From NCBI GenBank assembly GCA_948146395.1, contig OX411556.1, forward strand, positions 32,145,056 to 32,209,055: a DNA stretch of 64,000 bases. The letters run 5' to 3'. Source of the DNA: Fragum whitleyi (taxonomy: Eukaryota; Mollusca; Bivalvia; Cardiida; Cardiidae). Shown here piece after piece: positions 1 to 10,990 of this stretch. Each line of letters opens with the position of its first letter. Within the stretch, counting starts at the first letter, position 1. Made by a program: the position numbers and the translations under genes. Under the pieces are notes generated by a model. It was not told where the DNA came from. It worked only from the letters and a program-made list of their open reading frames with translations, and searched no databases.

Positions 1-23
1 TAGACTTTATCAAACGTGATGTA

Positions 24-347
24 ACAGATAACTGCATCGTGAAATTAACAAGATGAAGGATTTTGGAGTCAATTGGGAATGAAATTGAATCACGGAGTGG
101 GTGGGGTGATGTTTAGGACGGAATTATCGATGTTTATTACCCCCCTTTAAAAATATCTTTATACTTTTCTGTTTTGTTTCTTAACGGCTTAATCAGACGC
201 TTAAAAACTCACAGAAGCCAATTAAATCAAGAAAGATTTGATCGCGTGAAAATTTGGAGTGCTTGTGTATGTTAATAATTGGAATGAATGAATGGAGTGC
301 TGAGCGAGCGATGTAGAGTGGTTTTGTTCGAGGATAAATTAACTGTA
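24..347 (+). mobile_element. Family A MITE, divergent copy A1
   Basis: Left end reads acagataactgcatcgtgaa and right end reads taaattaactgta, both recognisable as the family A inverted terminus. The conserved inner blocks 'gaatgaatgaatggagtgctgagcgagcga' and a pyrimidine-rich ttacccccctttaa also match. The central hairpin is decayed: only one arm (gacggaattatcga) remains clear. An old, shortened copy compared with the ~440-bp full form. Confidence 0.7.
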
Positions 348-446
348 CCTCCCTTCAAAACAATCCCCGTTCTTTCCATTTTTGTGTAACAAAGTACCAA
401 ACAGACGTTTTAAAGTTCCCACCAGGCAAGAATAGTGGAATACAGT

Positions 447-765
447 AAACCTTATATAAAGCGACCACTTAGTGGACGTGTAAAAAGCGGTCGCTTATGG
501 AAATGGTCGCTTAATACAAAATTTCATGATTAATAATACAGGTAATTCTAATAGCAAAGATTGGCGAGTAAGGCTTACTGAATCATATGATGTTCGAACC
601 CATTAGAATCGTCTAATACAGACGATTCTAATGGGTTCCAACAACATAAGGTCCAATACCTAATAAGTTTTTGTTTAATAATGTCCTTTTATTCTGGGAT
701 TGCGCTTATGGTGATGGTCGCTTCATAAAATTGGTCGCTTTAAAGAGGTGGTCGCTCTATCAATA
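447..765. repeat. Inverted element with repeated ggtcgctt boxes
   Basis: The segment starts with 'ttatataaagcgaccact' and ends with 'aaagaggtggtcgctc', so its ends are inverted. Between them the box ggtcgct occurs five times (near 489, 506, 714, 731 and 749) and once in reverse (near 460). A perfect 19-bp hairpin sits in the middle (listed separately). No coding capacity. I infer a small foldback element; I do not know its family. Confidence 0.55.
596..638. repeat. Perfect 19-bp hairpin with 5-base loop
   Basis: Arms 596-614 (gaacccattagaatcgtct) and 620-638 are exact reverse complements around the loop aatac. It lies in the middle of the ggtcgctt-box element and is probably its centre of symmetry. 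Confidence 0.85.
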
Positions 766-774
766 TCGACTGTT

Positions 775-928
775 ATTAAATTAAGTTGATTGAAGTATTG
801 ATCATTTTGATCACTTTCGAAGCGTTTTGATTGACATGAGTGTTGGTAATAAATGACTGGAATGTTACAGTTAAAACATTGTGAAATCGACACTCACTTC
901 GATCAAAATCATTAAATCGATCAAATCT
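775..928. mobile_element. Family A MITE fragments (A2)
   Basis: From 866 the text acagttaaaacattgtgaaa followed by 'cactcacttcgatcaaaatcatt' is the reverse-orientation left end of family A, truncated after about 60 bp. The preceding 90 bp ('gattgaagtattgatcattttgatca..gaagcgttttgattg') resembles the right interior of a divergent A subfamily seen also near 34215. Two broken pieces rather than one copy. Confidence 0.5.
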
Positions 929-1359
929 GTTCCTTAAATGTTTCATTTGAAGTCAAAAAGTGTTTTATATGACACATCTATTCATAAAAAAAACTGCCCA
1001 AATCTATATTGAAATCTACCCTAAGATATAGGAGTTTTGGCATTATTATGCCATTGTTTATTTGTTTGTATTGTACATTTTTATTTCAATCACATTTCAT
1101 CCGAATTTCAGTTAGTTAGTAGAAACTTGTGAATCTATCTATCGCTCCCCATGAATATATCACCAAGTACAACATTCAATGTCAGCGACCTTTTCTACTG
1201 AAGCCACCGTAAGGCGGTGGATTAACGTTAATCAATGCATGTATGAGAGCTGTTTGATGCTAGCAAAAGCTGTTGTGGTACCCCTGGTGCGAGAAGGACC
1301 AAGGACATGTTTCACTAAACATCTAACGACCTTTTTTTGCGTAAATACAAAGAGGTCCG

Positions 1360-2525
1360 TGAAGTTGGCAGCCTAGCAGCCTAGCAGCCTAGCAGAGTGA
1401 AGTTGGCAGCCTAGCAGCCTAGCAGCCTAGCAGACTAAAAAATTTTTTTATCAAATTTATTGATATATAACCCTAGTATTAAACACTAGAAGTCACGTCA
1501 AACCGAAAACACTGAAATTCTAGTGAATGTAGAACTGTTCCGGATAAATCACGTTATTCAACTTTTCCGACCAAAATGTCCCGAAAATTGCCCGCAACAT
1601 ATCAATCTCGCCCTAACAAATATAAGAACTTTAATCTTTTGAATAAAAAACGATAGTGGTCGTTTGAGGATGCTACGCTGCTAGACTGCTGGAAATGTGA
1701 AGTTGGCAGTCTGGCAGCCTAGCAGCCTAGCAGAGTGAAGTTGGCAGCCTAGCAGATTGAATTTTTTTATCAAATTTATTGATATATAACCCTAGTATTA
1801 AACACTAGAAGTCACGTCAAACCGAAAACACTGAAATTCTAGTGAATATAGAACTGTTCCGGATAAATCACGTTATTCAACTTTTCCGACCAAAATGTCC
1901 CGAAAATTGCCCGCAACATATCAATCTCGCCCTAACAAATATAAGAACTTTAATCTTTTGATAAAAAAACGATAGTGGTCGTTTGAGGATGCTACGCTGC
2001 TAGACTGCTGGAAATGTATAGTTGGCAATCTGGCACCCTAGCAGCCTAGCAGAGTGAAGTTGGCAGCCTAGCAGCCTAGCAGCCTAGCAGACTAAAAAAT
2101 TTTTTATCAAATTTATTGATATATAACCCTAGTATTAAACACTAGAAGTCACGTCAAACCGAAAACACTGAAATTCTAGTGAATGTAGAACTGTTCCGGA
2201 TAAATCACGTTATTCAACTTTTCGGACCAAAATGTCCCGAAAATTGCCCGCAACATATCAATCTCGCCATAACAAATATAAGAACTTTAATCTTTCGATA
2301 AAAAAACGATAATGGTCATTTTAGTATGCTTCGCCGCTAGACTGCTGGAAATGTGAAGTTGGCAGTCTGGCAGCCTAGCAGCCTAGCAGAGTGAATTTGG
2401 CAGCCTAGCAGCCTAGCAGCCTAGCAGACTGAATTTTTTTTATCAAAATTATTGATATCTAACACTAGTATTGAACACTAGAAGTCACTTCAAACCGTAA
2501 ACACTGAAATTCTAGTGAATGTAGA
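1360..2525 (+). repeat. Satellite array 1, ~330-340 bp unit with cagcctag microrepeats
   Basis: About 3.5 tandem units. Each has a variable run of the 8-bp motif cagcctag after 'gtgaagttgg', then a conserved body: 'ttatcaaatttattgatata', 'aacactagaagtcacgtcaa', 'gaccaaaatgtcccgaaaat', 'tgcccgcaacatatcaatct', 'aagaactttaatctttt'. The number of cagcctag copies changes from unit to unit. The last unit (from about 2340) stops inside the body at 2525. The same unit forms two more arrays in reverse orientation at 7591-8127 and 12836-15137. Confidence 0.93.
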
Positions 2526-3246
2526 TTTGTTTCTCAACTTAATTATTAGTATCTTGATAATAGCAACTAAATTGAGAGTAATAAAACTACGAAATAGATC
2601 GAAAAGGGCATTTTTATTTTTCTGTGGTGAACCATGTTATCTTTATTAATCTTTTCGGGGCGTAAACATAATGAAGACAAATCAAAATATACTATTTCAC
2701 TTTATTCTGTTTGAACAATGCATCGTTGAATGTGAACTGGCATGTACGCGTCTCTTGTGTCATATGTTTGATAAATATCGCAGCCTCTTGCTATTTATTT
2801 TTTAAAACCGTACAAACAACTAAACATTCTCATCAACAATTTATGACTTAACAAATAACAAGAATAAAGAAAACCAAAAAAAGTTTTTTCTAAGAAATTG
2901 ACATTATGCTTTACATATTTGTAAATAAATTAATCAGGTCCTTGATCCATTCATAGCCTACATGTTACCTGTGACGTTTAAAGGTACCATGCGATAACTC
3001 CATAAAATCTATTTTGAGAAACAGACTATTACCGACGGTGGTACAAAAATGTTACATTTAAAAAATGATAATAAACTAAGGCTAATCTTGTTGAATTATT
3101 GTAGAGTCAGAAAATAATACGAAACTGCACAGATGGAATAAGGATCAGTGATATGTTGCGAAAATTTTACATGGTACCTATTACTGTGATGGGTCAACTG
3201 TCATTTAAACATTTTATGACACGTTTTTTGAATCAGACATATAATG
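2526..3246. other. No recognised feature
   Basis: AT-rich sequence with no ORF, tandem repeat or inverted termini that I could detect by eye on either strand. Confidence 0.5.
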
Positions 3247-3523
3247 ATTGATTGATTGAATGGAGTTTAACGCCGCTTTCAACATTTTTTCAGTTATATC
3301 GCGGCGGCTGGAGCACCTAACAATGGTTTCCTGGTATTTCTCTCACCAGTACAACCACCACATCCTTTTCTAGCCTCCAGCTGCTATCTCACATAGGCCT
3401 ACGATTATCGACCAATTGGTGAGAGACAAATAGTCGGAAAGAATGAGTGCCGCCGTCGGGGATCGAACCCGGGACCTCTAGATTGACAGTCCGACGCGCT
3501 ACCAACTGCGCTATGACGGCGGC
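3247..3523 (-). mobile_element. tRNA-derived SINE, complete, tRNA-Asp-like head
   Basis: Read on the minus strand. The head (3523 to 3449) begins GCCGCCGTC, has a perfect Pol III A box (TAGCGCAGTTGG), an anticodon-loop equivalent CTGTCAA (GTC, aspartate-like), and a B box GGTTCGATCC, closing with GACGGCGGC. The outer stem is 9 bp, longer than a tRNA acceptor, so this is not a tRNA gene. The body carries 'gtgagatagcagctggaggc' and the tail 'gttgaaagcggcgttaaact', ending in a ccattcaatcaatcaat-type repeat. The same body occurs at 17188, 22309, 30538 and 43184. Confidence 0.9.
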
Positions 3524-3659
3524 TGGATCAGACATTTAAACTTTCGGTTTAATGAACAAAATACCAACTAGAGGCGCTTGAGCGCCTGATTCGCTCCATA
3601 GGCCTGAATATCCTGATAATGATTATTAAAGGATGATAAGGCTGTTTTAGAAAAATCAT

Positions 3660-4920
3660 GATCAATGAATGATATGTTGAAAATTGACCTCTGCCTGTTT
3701 AAACCCTAATTATCATCCAATCACAATAATTTTGTGAAGTCTGATAATGGGTCAAGCAAGGATCATTCCAGTGAAATTTGGTTGAAATCCAAATATAAAA
3801 ATTTTATCACTAACAGAATTTTACTGCAAAATATACTGGTGCTTTGCAAAATTTTGAATGATCTCATATGTCCGCCTTTCATTAAACACTACTAGAAAAA
3901 TTTTACTTCACAATAATTTTTTGTCATCAAAACAAATTTCTTACTAATGATAAAAAATTTATATTCAATCCAATATATTTGTTTTATTCTGCCCAATTCC
4001 TTAGATTGCAGTCAACTCAACTCTATTTACCCCTATTTGAACCTCAGTAGAACAGATCATGTTTTACACCAATTGTCATCTTTGTGCAGTCACCCTTCGT
4101 TCAACTAAACTGAGCACTTCTCAGGGGGTAATCTCAGGCTACCTATTTCAACTAATGTTTCCTTACATTTCGATTTCAACAAAGGTTTTGTTACTTCTAA
4201 TCTACAATCTTTACACTTATTAATTTTTCCAAGTCTTGAAAAAATCATCACTTATGTGACACCCGAAGGGTGACCAAATATTCACTTTTTATGTTAAATG
4301 TTCTCTGCCAATAAAATACATGATGTTCACCTTATCAAAATATTTTAAGCAGTGGTACAAATTTTCAGAAATAAAATTCCTATGATATTTGGTTGAATCC
4401 ATCTGTTTAAACTTTGAGAAAATTTGTTTTTCTCTATACTGGATATTCCACCATTTAAAGAAATGACCTATGTCCATGAAAGACATATTTTTCATTTGAT
4501 CACAATAGTTTTTTGTATACCGATAAAGGATCACTAAAGAAACATTTCACTGAAATTTGGTTGATGTCCATTTGTTAGTTTCTGAGAAAATGATTTTTAA
4601 AGTATTCACTATATAGCATAAAAGAGAAATGGCCTCCGCCCAAAAATAAATATTTTTCATCTGATCACATTATTATTTGTACACTGAAAAGGGATCGCTT
4701 ACGAATCATTCCAGTGAAATTTGGTTAAAATCCATTTGTTGGATTGTGAGAAAATGACTTTCAATGTTTTTACTATATTACATATTTAAAAATGATCTCC
4801 GCCCATAAGATACATACTTTTCATCTGATCACAATATTTTTTGTAAACTGATAGAGGGTCACTTAAGGAGCATTCAATTTGGTTGATATCAATTGGTAAG
4901 ATTCAGAGAAAATGAAGAAG
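3660..4920 (+). repeat. Tandem repeat, ~160-bp unit, degenerate
   Basis: The motif 'gaaatttggttgaaatcca' recurs near 3772, 4385, 4551, 4713 and 4870, the last four at 159-164 bp spacing. Each is preceded by 'tttcatctgatcacaat' and followed by 'gagaaaatgattt' and 'cctccgcccataa'. Clear from about 4280; the unit near 3690-3800 is a more diverged outlier. The 81-codon ORF on the minus strand in this region only reflects the repeat. Confidence 0.8.
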
Positions 4921-5790
4921 TAAAATAGGTAAAATAGGAGAAATTATGACAAAACTTATAGATTTAAAGGGAAATTATAACGAATCAAAGAGCAAGAAAC
5001 ACAGTTTTTTGAAATGATTGTACCCTATTTGTAAAGCATTTCTTTTTATTTTTTCAAAAGTCTCTCAAACACCCTCACAGCTTTATTTGCTAAAATATAT
5101 ATCGTAAAAAGTCCATACAAAGAATAGTGTAGTGTAGAACAGGGAAATTTTCGCGTCAAGGAATGCTCAGGTTTTCCTCAGGTTTTGCTCAGGTTCTATT
5201 TGTGGCGTTTTATTTTATAATAAGAAAGGTTTGATTTCAATAGATCTAGGTGAAATGGATTTAATCTCGTATTATGCACTTATAAATTCATTTTGACTTG
5301 CCAATCGCCGTAAATGATATGTGAATAAATCTCGATTTCAGCTTGCGATATAATATATTGTTAATTTCACACTAAGACTCTGCGTATGAGATTATTTGCG
5401 AAAATAAATATATTTTTGTCTTATTAAGCACACAAGTAAATAATCAATTGAGTTTGAAATTCAGGGAAACTTAGAAATCTTGTCCATTCTAATAATTTAT
5501 ATCGCTTAGGAACTTGAAAATATATTTTGTGGGTTTTTTAAGATTTAACTTTCATTGCAATTTAAGTGATTAATAACCGGCTGCTTGTTCGCAGCGTTTA
5601 TAAGTCAGTGAAGCTAACCACCCCGCGAAAGACGATTGTAAATTTAAACGCGCGAAAGCATTTCCAAGTTTACAGCAAATTGTAAGTATTACCGAGATAT
5701 TTAAATTTGGACAAATTAGACAGATACAACACAATAATTGGTGGCTAGGACATGTTCGCACGAAAGACTAGAAACGTCTTTAGCACCCAA
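4921..5790. other. No recognised feature
   Basis: AT-rich single-copy-looking DNA with short homopolymers. Short ORFs on both strands from 5570 on overlap each other and the J repeat, with no motif or splice context to support them. Confidence 0.45.
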
Positions 5791-5955
5791 GTCCTGTGAC
5801 CTGTCCAATGCTCAGGAAAAAAGGCATCTGCAAGCCCATCAGAAATTGTACACTCCACAACAAAGCGAAGCGTATGTAAGAGAGAAGCGTTCGCGATCAT
5901 ACTGTTATTCTAAACCAATGAGGGTACTGACAGCTTTCAATATGAACAGTTTTCT
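5791..5955 (+). repeat. Dispersed repeat J, copy 1
   Basis: The ~160 bp from 'gtcctgtgacctgtccaatg' to 'gggtactgacagctttcaat' matches 7430-7590 almost base for base, with differences mostly at single positions. A 94-codon ORF runs through it, but the second copy carries stop and frame differences, so it is better read as a repeat than as an exon. Confidence 0.8.
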
Positions 5956-5997
5956 AGCAAGTTGCCCTGAACCTACTGTCAACGTTTACCAACACGT

Positions 5998-6913
5998 TAT
6001 AGTCCGTTTGACTTCTATATGAACTAACATTTCGCCGAAAATCTCAGAAATTAATTAATGAAACGCATATTTTTCTTGCCATATCATTTTTTACAGCTTA
6101 TACCATGACGAATTTTGTTTTTCAGAATTTTTGAATGTAAAATAATGATTTTGTCCGTCCGTCTACATGTTAACTTTCAGCATTTCCTACCTACTTGTTA
6201 CTGTATTAAACGGAACAGCGAATTGTATAACCAAAAATAGTACTGATTTGCATAGGGGCCGAGTCAAAAGAGTAAGATTTTAAGTGAATTGTATCGAATA
6301 AAATCGAGTTTTTCAATATAATTAAGTTTGTCTAAGATTTTTGCTATCGTTGGATATCAAATCTGTGTATATTCTCTCTTTCTTCAGAAACTGTTTGACC
6401 AGATAATTGATTATTGATTTTATTCATTCTGAGATGAACCCTATATTTACATGTTAAGACCAATCAAAAAGCATTATTAAACGAAGTAGTTGGGAATTTC
6501 ACGAGGAAAACTTGATGAAAAGGCGAGTACTAACGGTAAAAATCACGTGCTATTTAAGTTTAAGATAACATGACCGCCGATATGCTAATTAGCGTGTCCA
6601 AATAAGGAATAATGGACATTTCATCTGTCAAAAGTTTAGTATAAAACCACGTGTTTTTACTATATATGTTGACATTTTCTTACTATTGAACAGCCTCCAT
6701 CGCCCCTCGTGTTTAAGAACGGATAATGCGAAAATATCAACATTAACTAGATAGACAAAATCATTATTTTGAAATCATTTTATTTTCAAAAAATATTTTT
6801 TGGAATGGTATTAAGCTGAAATTAAGATTTCACTACATACAAGTCCTTTATTAAAACGCAATTTTATGTAATTGATGAAAAGGTTGGTCCATATAGAAGT
6901 CAAACGGACTATA
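5998..6913. mobile_element. Element M: 916 bp with perfect 24-bp terminal inverted repeats
   Basis: Positions 5998-6021 (TATAGTCCGTTTGACTTCTA..) and 6890-6913 are exact reverse complements over 24 bases. The outermost bases are TA on each side, so the element can be read as TAGTCCG..CGGACTA flanked by TA duplications, as expected for Tc1/mariner-type transposition. The interior (about 870 bp) is AT-rich and has no ORF, so it is non-autonomous. Only one copy is in the window. Confidence 0.8.
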
Positions 6914-7429
6914 CAAGGTAATAAAAAATTCTCAACTACATCTAAATCTTATCTAAATTATCATTTCAGTCGAATAAAACTATTTTGAATAAAACAAGGT
7001 AATATTTTAGATATGATTTAATATCACAAATACCAATACTTTTCTTAACAGATATCATGCATGTTCGTCAGATTGTTCGATGTAGCGAGGGCCTCACCGT
7101 CCTATTTCGAAAAGCAGTCGGCAACGTTCTACAAGAAGTTTGTGACAAATGTGACAAATCAACGATACATAGGATTTCTCTTAGATCGTTGACGTGTCGA
7201 TAAAATTTAACTAAAATTGAAATTTAACGATCTAGTTAGCGACTGAATCCCCCGGCCATCTTCTTTTTATTCTTTTTCTCATATGTCTATATTTTCTTGT
7301 CCTTTTCCCGTCAGATTTTGGCGACCAGTCGTCGGCATTTCGCTTCGCAGGCGATAAAAAGACTGGTACAACGCTAGCGTTGTATTCTTTCTAATCGAAA
7401 AATGAAAAATAGAAGGCGCCTACGCGATA
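6914..7429. other. No recognised feature
   Basis: Mixed sequence with no ORF, tandem repeat or clear inverted termini; short local symmetry near 7325-7395 ('gcgacc..', 'acaacgctagcgttgt'). Confidence 0.4.
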
Positions 7430-7590
7430 GTCCTGTGACCTGTCCAATGCTCAGGAAAAAAGGCATCTGCAAACGCATCAGAAATTATACCCTCCATAAC
7501 AAAGCGAAGCGTATCTAAGGGTGAAGCGTTCGCGATCATACTGTTATTCTGAACCAATGAGGGTACTGACAGCTTTCAATGTGAACGGTT
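7430..7590 (+). repeat. Dispersed repeat J, copy 2
   Basis: Second copy of the 5791-5955 repeat in the same orientation. It runs directly into satellite array 2: homology to copy 1 ends at 'gtgaacggttt' and the satellite begins within a few bases. Confidence 0.8.
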
Positions 7591-8127
7591 TCAGTATTTT
7601 CGGTTTGAGGTGACTTCTAGTGCTCAATACTAGGGTTATATATCAATAAATTTGATAAAAAAATTTCAGTCTGCTAGGTTGCTAGGCTGCAAACTTCACT
7701 CTGCTAGGCTGCTAGGCTGCCAGACTGCCAACTTCACATTTCTAGCAGTCTAGCGGCGTAGCATACTAAAATGACCACTTTCGTTTTTTTTATCAAAAGA
7801 TTTAAGTTCTCATATTTGTTAGGGCGAGATTGATATGTTGCGGGCAATTTTCGGGACATTTTGGTCGGAAAAGTTGAATAACGTGATATATCCGAAACAG
7901 TTCTACATCCACTAGAATTTCAAAGTTAACGGTTTGAAGTGGCTTCTAGTGTTTAATACTAGTGTTGTTTATCAATAAATTTGATAAAAAAATATTTCAG
8001 TCTGCTAGGCTGCTAGGCTGCTAGGCTGCCAACTTCACTCTGCTAGGCTGCTAGGCTGCCAGACTGCCAACTTCACATTTCCAGCAGTCTAGCGGCGTAG
8101 CATCCTAAAATAACCACTATCGTTTTT
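7591..8127 (-). repeat. Satellite array 2, ~335-bp unit, reverse orientation
   Basis: About 1.6 units of the same satellite as 1360-2525, on the opposite strand: 'ctgctaggctgctaggctgc' runs, 'cattttggtcggaaaagttg', 'tagggcgagattgatatgtt'. The run lengths of the 8-bp motif differ between its two microrepeat blocks. It ends at 'ccactatcgttttt', next to a small hairpin. Confidence 0.92.
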
Positions 8128-8128
8128 A

Positions 8129-8156
8129 AGTTGGAATGCGGAGCAATTCCAACTTA
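8129..8156. repeat. Small hairpin
   Basis: 'aagttggaat' and 'attccaactt' are perfect inverted arms around gcggagca, directly beside the end of satellite array 2. Confidence 0.7.
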
Positions 8157-8477
8157 GATTTAACAAAACCGCAAAATGAACACAAGATAATTTCATTCCG
8201 GGTTTTTTGATAACACACATCACGTGAACAGGATGTGAATACACTTCGGCCTGTTTTGTTTATCTCAGATAGACATAGACATATAGTTTATTTCATCAAG
8301 AAGTAATAATGCTAAACAATTACACAATAATCACTTCATGTAAATTATTAACACGCTAATTTATGTTTTAAACGATATTTATTGAAACTTGCGTACGAAT
8401 TTACTAGTATCACGTGATTGCATTACTATATTTGGAAATCATGTGATAGGTCAAGTCCAATAGAGTCAGCTTTTGAC

Positions 8478-8618
8478 AATAGCACTAGCCAATCACGTGA
8501 TCTGCTTATTTGGTAATGTCGCGACCTGTTTTGCGTAGAATTGTGGCAATAGTACAAGCAAATCACGTGATCTGCTTATTTGGTAATGTCGCTACCTGTT
8601 TTTCGTAGAATTATGTTA
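8478..8618 (+). repeat. 70-bp direct duplication with CACGTGA core
   Basis: Two tandem copies, 70 bp apart, of 'aatcacgtgatctgcttatt' followed by 'tggtaatgtcgc(g/t)acctgtttt(g/t)cgtagaatt'. Each has the palindromic E-box-like CACGTG. The copies differ by only a few bases. Confidence 0.85.
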
Positions 8619-8862
8619 TAGCTTCTTTTGGAGGTCTAGTTTCTCTTTCTTAACGCCCTTATTACACACTTCAACAAAAAGGTTATCAAACTGTTTCGTA
8701 AACCATCATAAGAAACGCGCAACATCTACAGATATTTATCTGCATTAAAAACCCGATCCAATAAATGTTCTCTTTTTATTACTTCTCTAAAAACGGAACC
8801 CCATTTCTAAAATCGCGCGACAATTTAACTTGATGGTGGACGCAGCAAGGATCGATGAAGGT

Positions 8863-9117
8863 ATAGATCCACAAGTTTAAGTGAGTGATCAAAGGTCAAT
8901 TTTGTCGATACGTTAACACAACTCCTCCCTCACTTATGGACAGATTTTGATGAAACTTTCACAGAATGTTCTAGTGTCCTGACCTAGTGCATATTGTCCG
9001 GGTTTAGTGAATATTATCCTGGAACAAGGTGCCAAATTGTCACAAGATACGCCCGTCACACTGCTTAGTATAAACTGGGGGTTTAAATAGAACTGAGGTT
9101 ATTTTGAATGAATGTTT
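8863..9117 (+). repeat. Left flank of the 156-bp composite repeat
   Basis: Begins with 'tatagatccacaagtttaag' and 'gatcaaaggtcaattttgtc', a block present in reverse at about 35141-35190. It continues with 'gatgaaactttcacagaatg', a motif that reappears twice to the right of the array (near 10753 and 10901). The 156-bp array is therefore bracketed on both sides by the same kind of sequence. Confidence 0.65.
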
Positions 9118-10506
9118 TTTGCACACATGAAGTTTCATGACCCTAGCTGTTATACTTTAAGAGATGTACTCCGGACAAGATTCTAGTATGAAAAACAACA
9201 ATGGGCAATAACTAAAAAAATAGGCCAGGTAGAATTATGGTTCTTGTACACTGCACTCCCCCTTGATGACATCTATACACCCATGAAGTTTCATGATCCT
9301 AGCTATTATACTTTTACAGATATACTCCGGACAAATTCAAGTCTGAAAAACAACAAAGGACAATAACTCAAAAAATAGGTCAGGTAGAATAAGGGTTATT
9401 GTACACTGCACTCCCCCTTGGTGAGATCTACACACCCATGCAGATTCATGATCCTAGCTATTATACTTTTAGAGATATACTCCGGACAAGATTCAAGTCT
9501 GAAAAACAACAAAGGGCAATAACTCAAAAAATAGGCCAGGTAGAGTTATGGTTCTTGTGCACTGAAGTCCCCCTTGATGAGTTCTATACACCCATGAAGT
9601 TTCATGATCCTAGCTATTATACTTTAAGAGATATACTCCGGACAAGATTCAAGTCTGAAAAACAACAAAGGGCAATTACTCAAAAAATAGGCCAGGTAGA
9701 GTTATGGTTCTCGTGCACTGCACTCCCCCTTGGTGAGATCTATACACCCATGAAGTTTCATGATCCTAGCTATTATACTTTAAAAGATATACTCCGGACA
9801 AGATTCAAGTCTGAAAAACAACAAAGGGCAATAACTCAAAAAATAGGCCAGGTAGAGTTATGGTTCTTGTGCACTGCACTCCCCCTTGGTGAGATCTATA
9901 AACCCATGTAGTTTCATGATCCTAGTAATTATACTTTAAGAGATATACTCCGGACAAGATTCAAGTCTGAAAAACAACAAAGGGCAATAACTCAAAAAAT
10001 AGGCTAGGTAGAGTTATGGTTCTTGTGCACTGCACTTCCCCTTGGTGAGATCTATACACCCATGAAGTTTCATGATCCTAGCTATTATACTTTAAGAGAT
10101 ATACTCCGGACAAGATTCAAGTCTGAAAAACAACAAAGGGCAATAACTCAAAAAAGGGCAGGTAGAGTTATGGTTCTTGTGCACTGCACTCCCCCTTGGT
10201 GAGATCTATATACCCCTGAAGTTTCATGATCCTAGCTATTATACTTTAAGAGATATACTCCGGACAAGATTCAAGTCTGAAAAACAACAAAGGGCAATAA
10301 CTCAAAAAATAGGCTAGGTAGAGTTATGGTTCTTGTGCACTGCACTCCCCCTTGGTGAGATCTATACACCCATGCAGCTTCATGATCCTAGCTATTATAC
10401 TTTAAAAGATATACTCCGGACAAGATTCTAGCATGAAAATCAACAAAGGGCAATAACTCAAAAAATAGGTCAGGTAGAGTTATGGTTCTTGTGCACTGCA
10501 CTCCGT
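9118..10506 (+). repeat. Tandem array, nine units of ~156 bp
   Basis: The unit runs 'cacccatgaagtttcatgat', 'cctagctattatacttta', 'gagatatactccggacaaga', 'ttcaagtctgaaaaacaaca', 'caataactcaaaaaatag', 'gagttatggttcttgtgcac'. Unit starts fall near 9122, 9282, 9437, 9593, 9749, 9905, 10061, 10213 and 10371, so most spacings are exactly 156. Because 156 is divisible by three, one frame stays open across several units (170 codons, 9399-9911) and encodes a 52-residue repeat. Stops in units on either side and indels in others argue that this is not a gene. Confidence 0.93.
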
Positions 10507-10990
10507 AATGATGAGAAGAACACAATAGCCAAGTTTGAAGTCGATCGGACTTCAAGTGACAGAGTTATGCTCCGAACAAAGAAGTGGACGCCGCCGGACG
10601 CCCGGACGCCAGACGCCCGGACGCCCGGCCGCCCGGACGCCGGACGCCACGGGTGATCCCATAATACGCCCCGTCTTCGACGGGCGTATAAAAAGGGGCC
10701 TTCATTTAAAAAGTCTTGTGAACGCAACTCTTTCATTTATGGACCAATTTGGATGAAACTTTCACAAAATGTTCCTAGACACCTGACCCAGCGCATACAG
10801 TCGCAGTTATGTAAATTTTAGCCGTGTCATGGAAAAAAGGGGCCTTCTTGAAAACATTATTGTGAACGCAGCGTCTCCTCCATTTCTGGAATGTTTTGGA
10901 TGAAACTTTCACAAAATGTTCCTAGTCACCTGACCTTGCCTATATATAGTCATGGAAAAGGGGGCCTTCATGTCAAAGTTCTTGTGACTG
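10507..10990 (+). repeat. Right flank of composite repeat, GC-rich hairpin and 115-150 bp repeats
   Basis: After the array comes 'gaagtcgatcggacttcaag', then a GC-rich run of gacgcc/cggacgcc copies (about 10585-10650), then the hairpin 'cccgtcttcgacggg' (10670-10684) and 'cgtataaaaaggggccttca'. Two tandem copies of the 'gatgaaactttcacaaaatg' block follow to about 10990. Composite elements with a tandem core and a short terminal hairpin recall non-autonomous Helitron-like or pearl-like elements of bivalves, but I cannot place the ends, so this stays open. Confidence 0.65.

Noticed and set aside
3449..3523. tRNA-Asp gene on the minus strand
   Set aside because: The acceptor-like stem is 9 bp, spacing before the D arm is too long, and the same head is joined to a common SINE body and tail at several sites.
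5738..6022. 94-codon plus-strand ORF
   Set aside because: It overlaps dispersed repeat J, whose second copy at 7430 does not keep the frame, and it runs into the terminus of element M.
9399..9911. 170-codon ORF with a 52-residue repeat
   Set aside because: The frame is open only because the 156-bp DNA repeat is a multiple of three. Neighbouring units contain stops and indels, and the repeat continues beyond the ORF on both sides.
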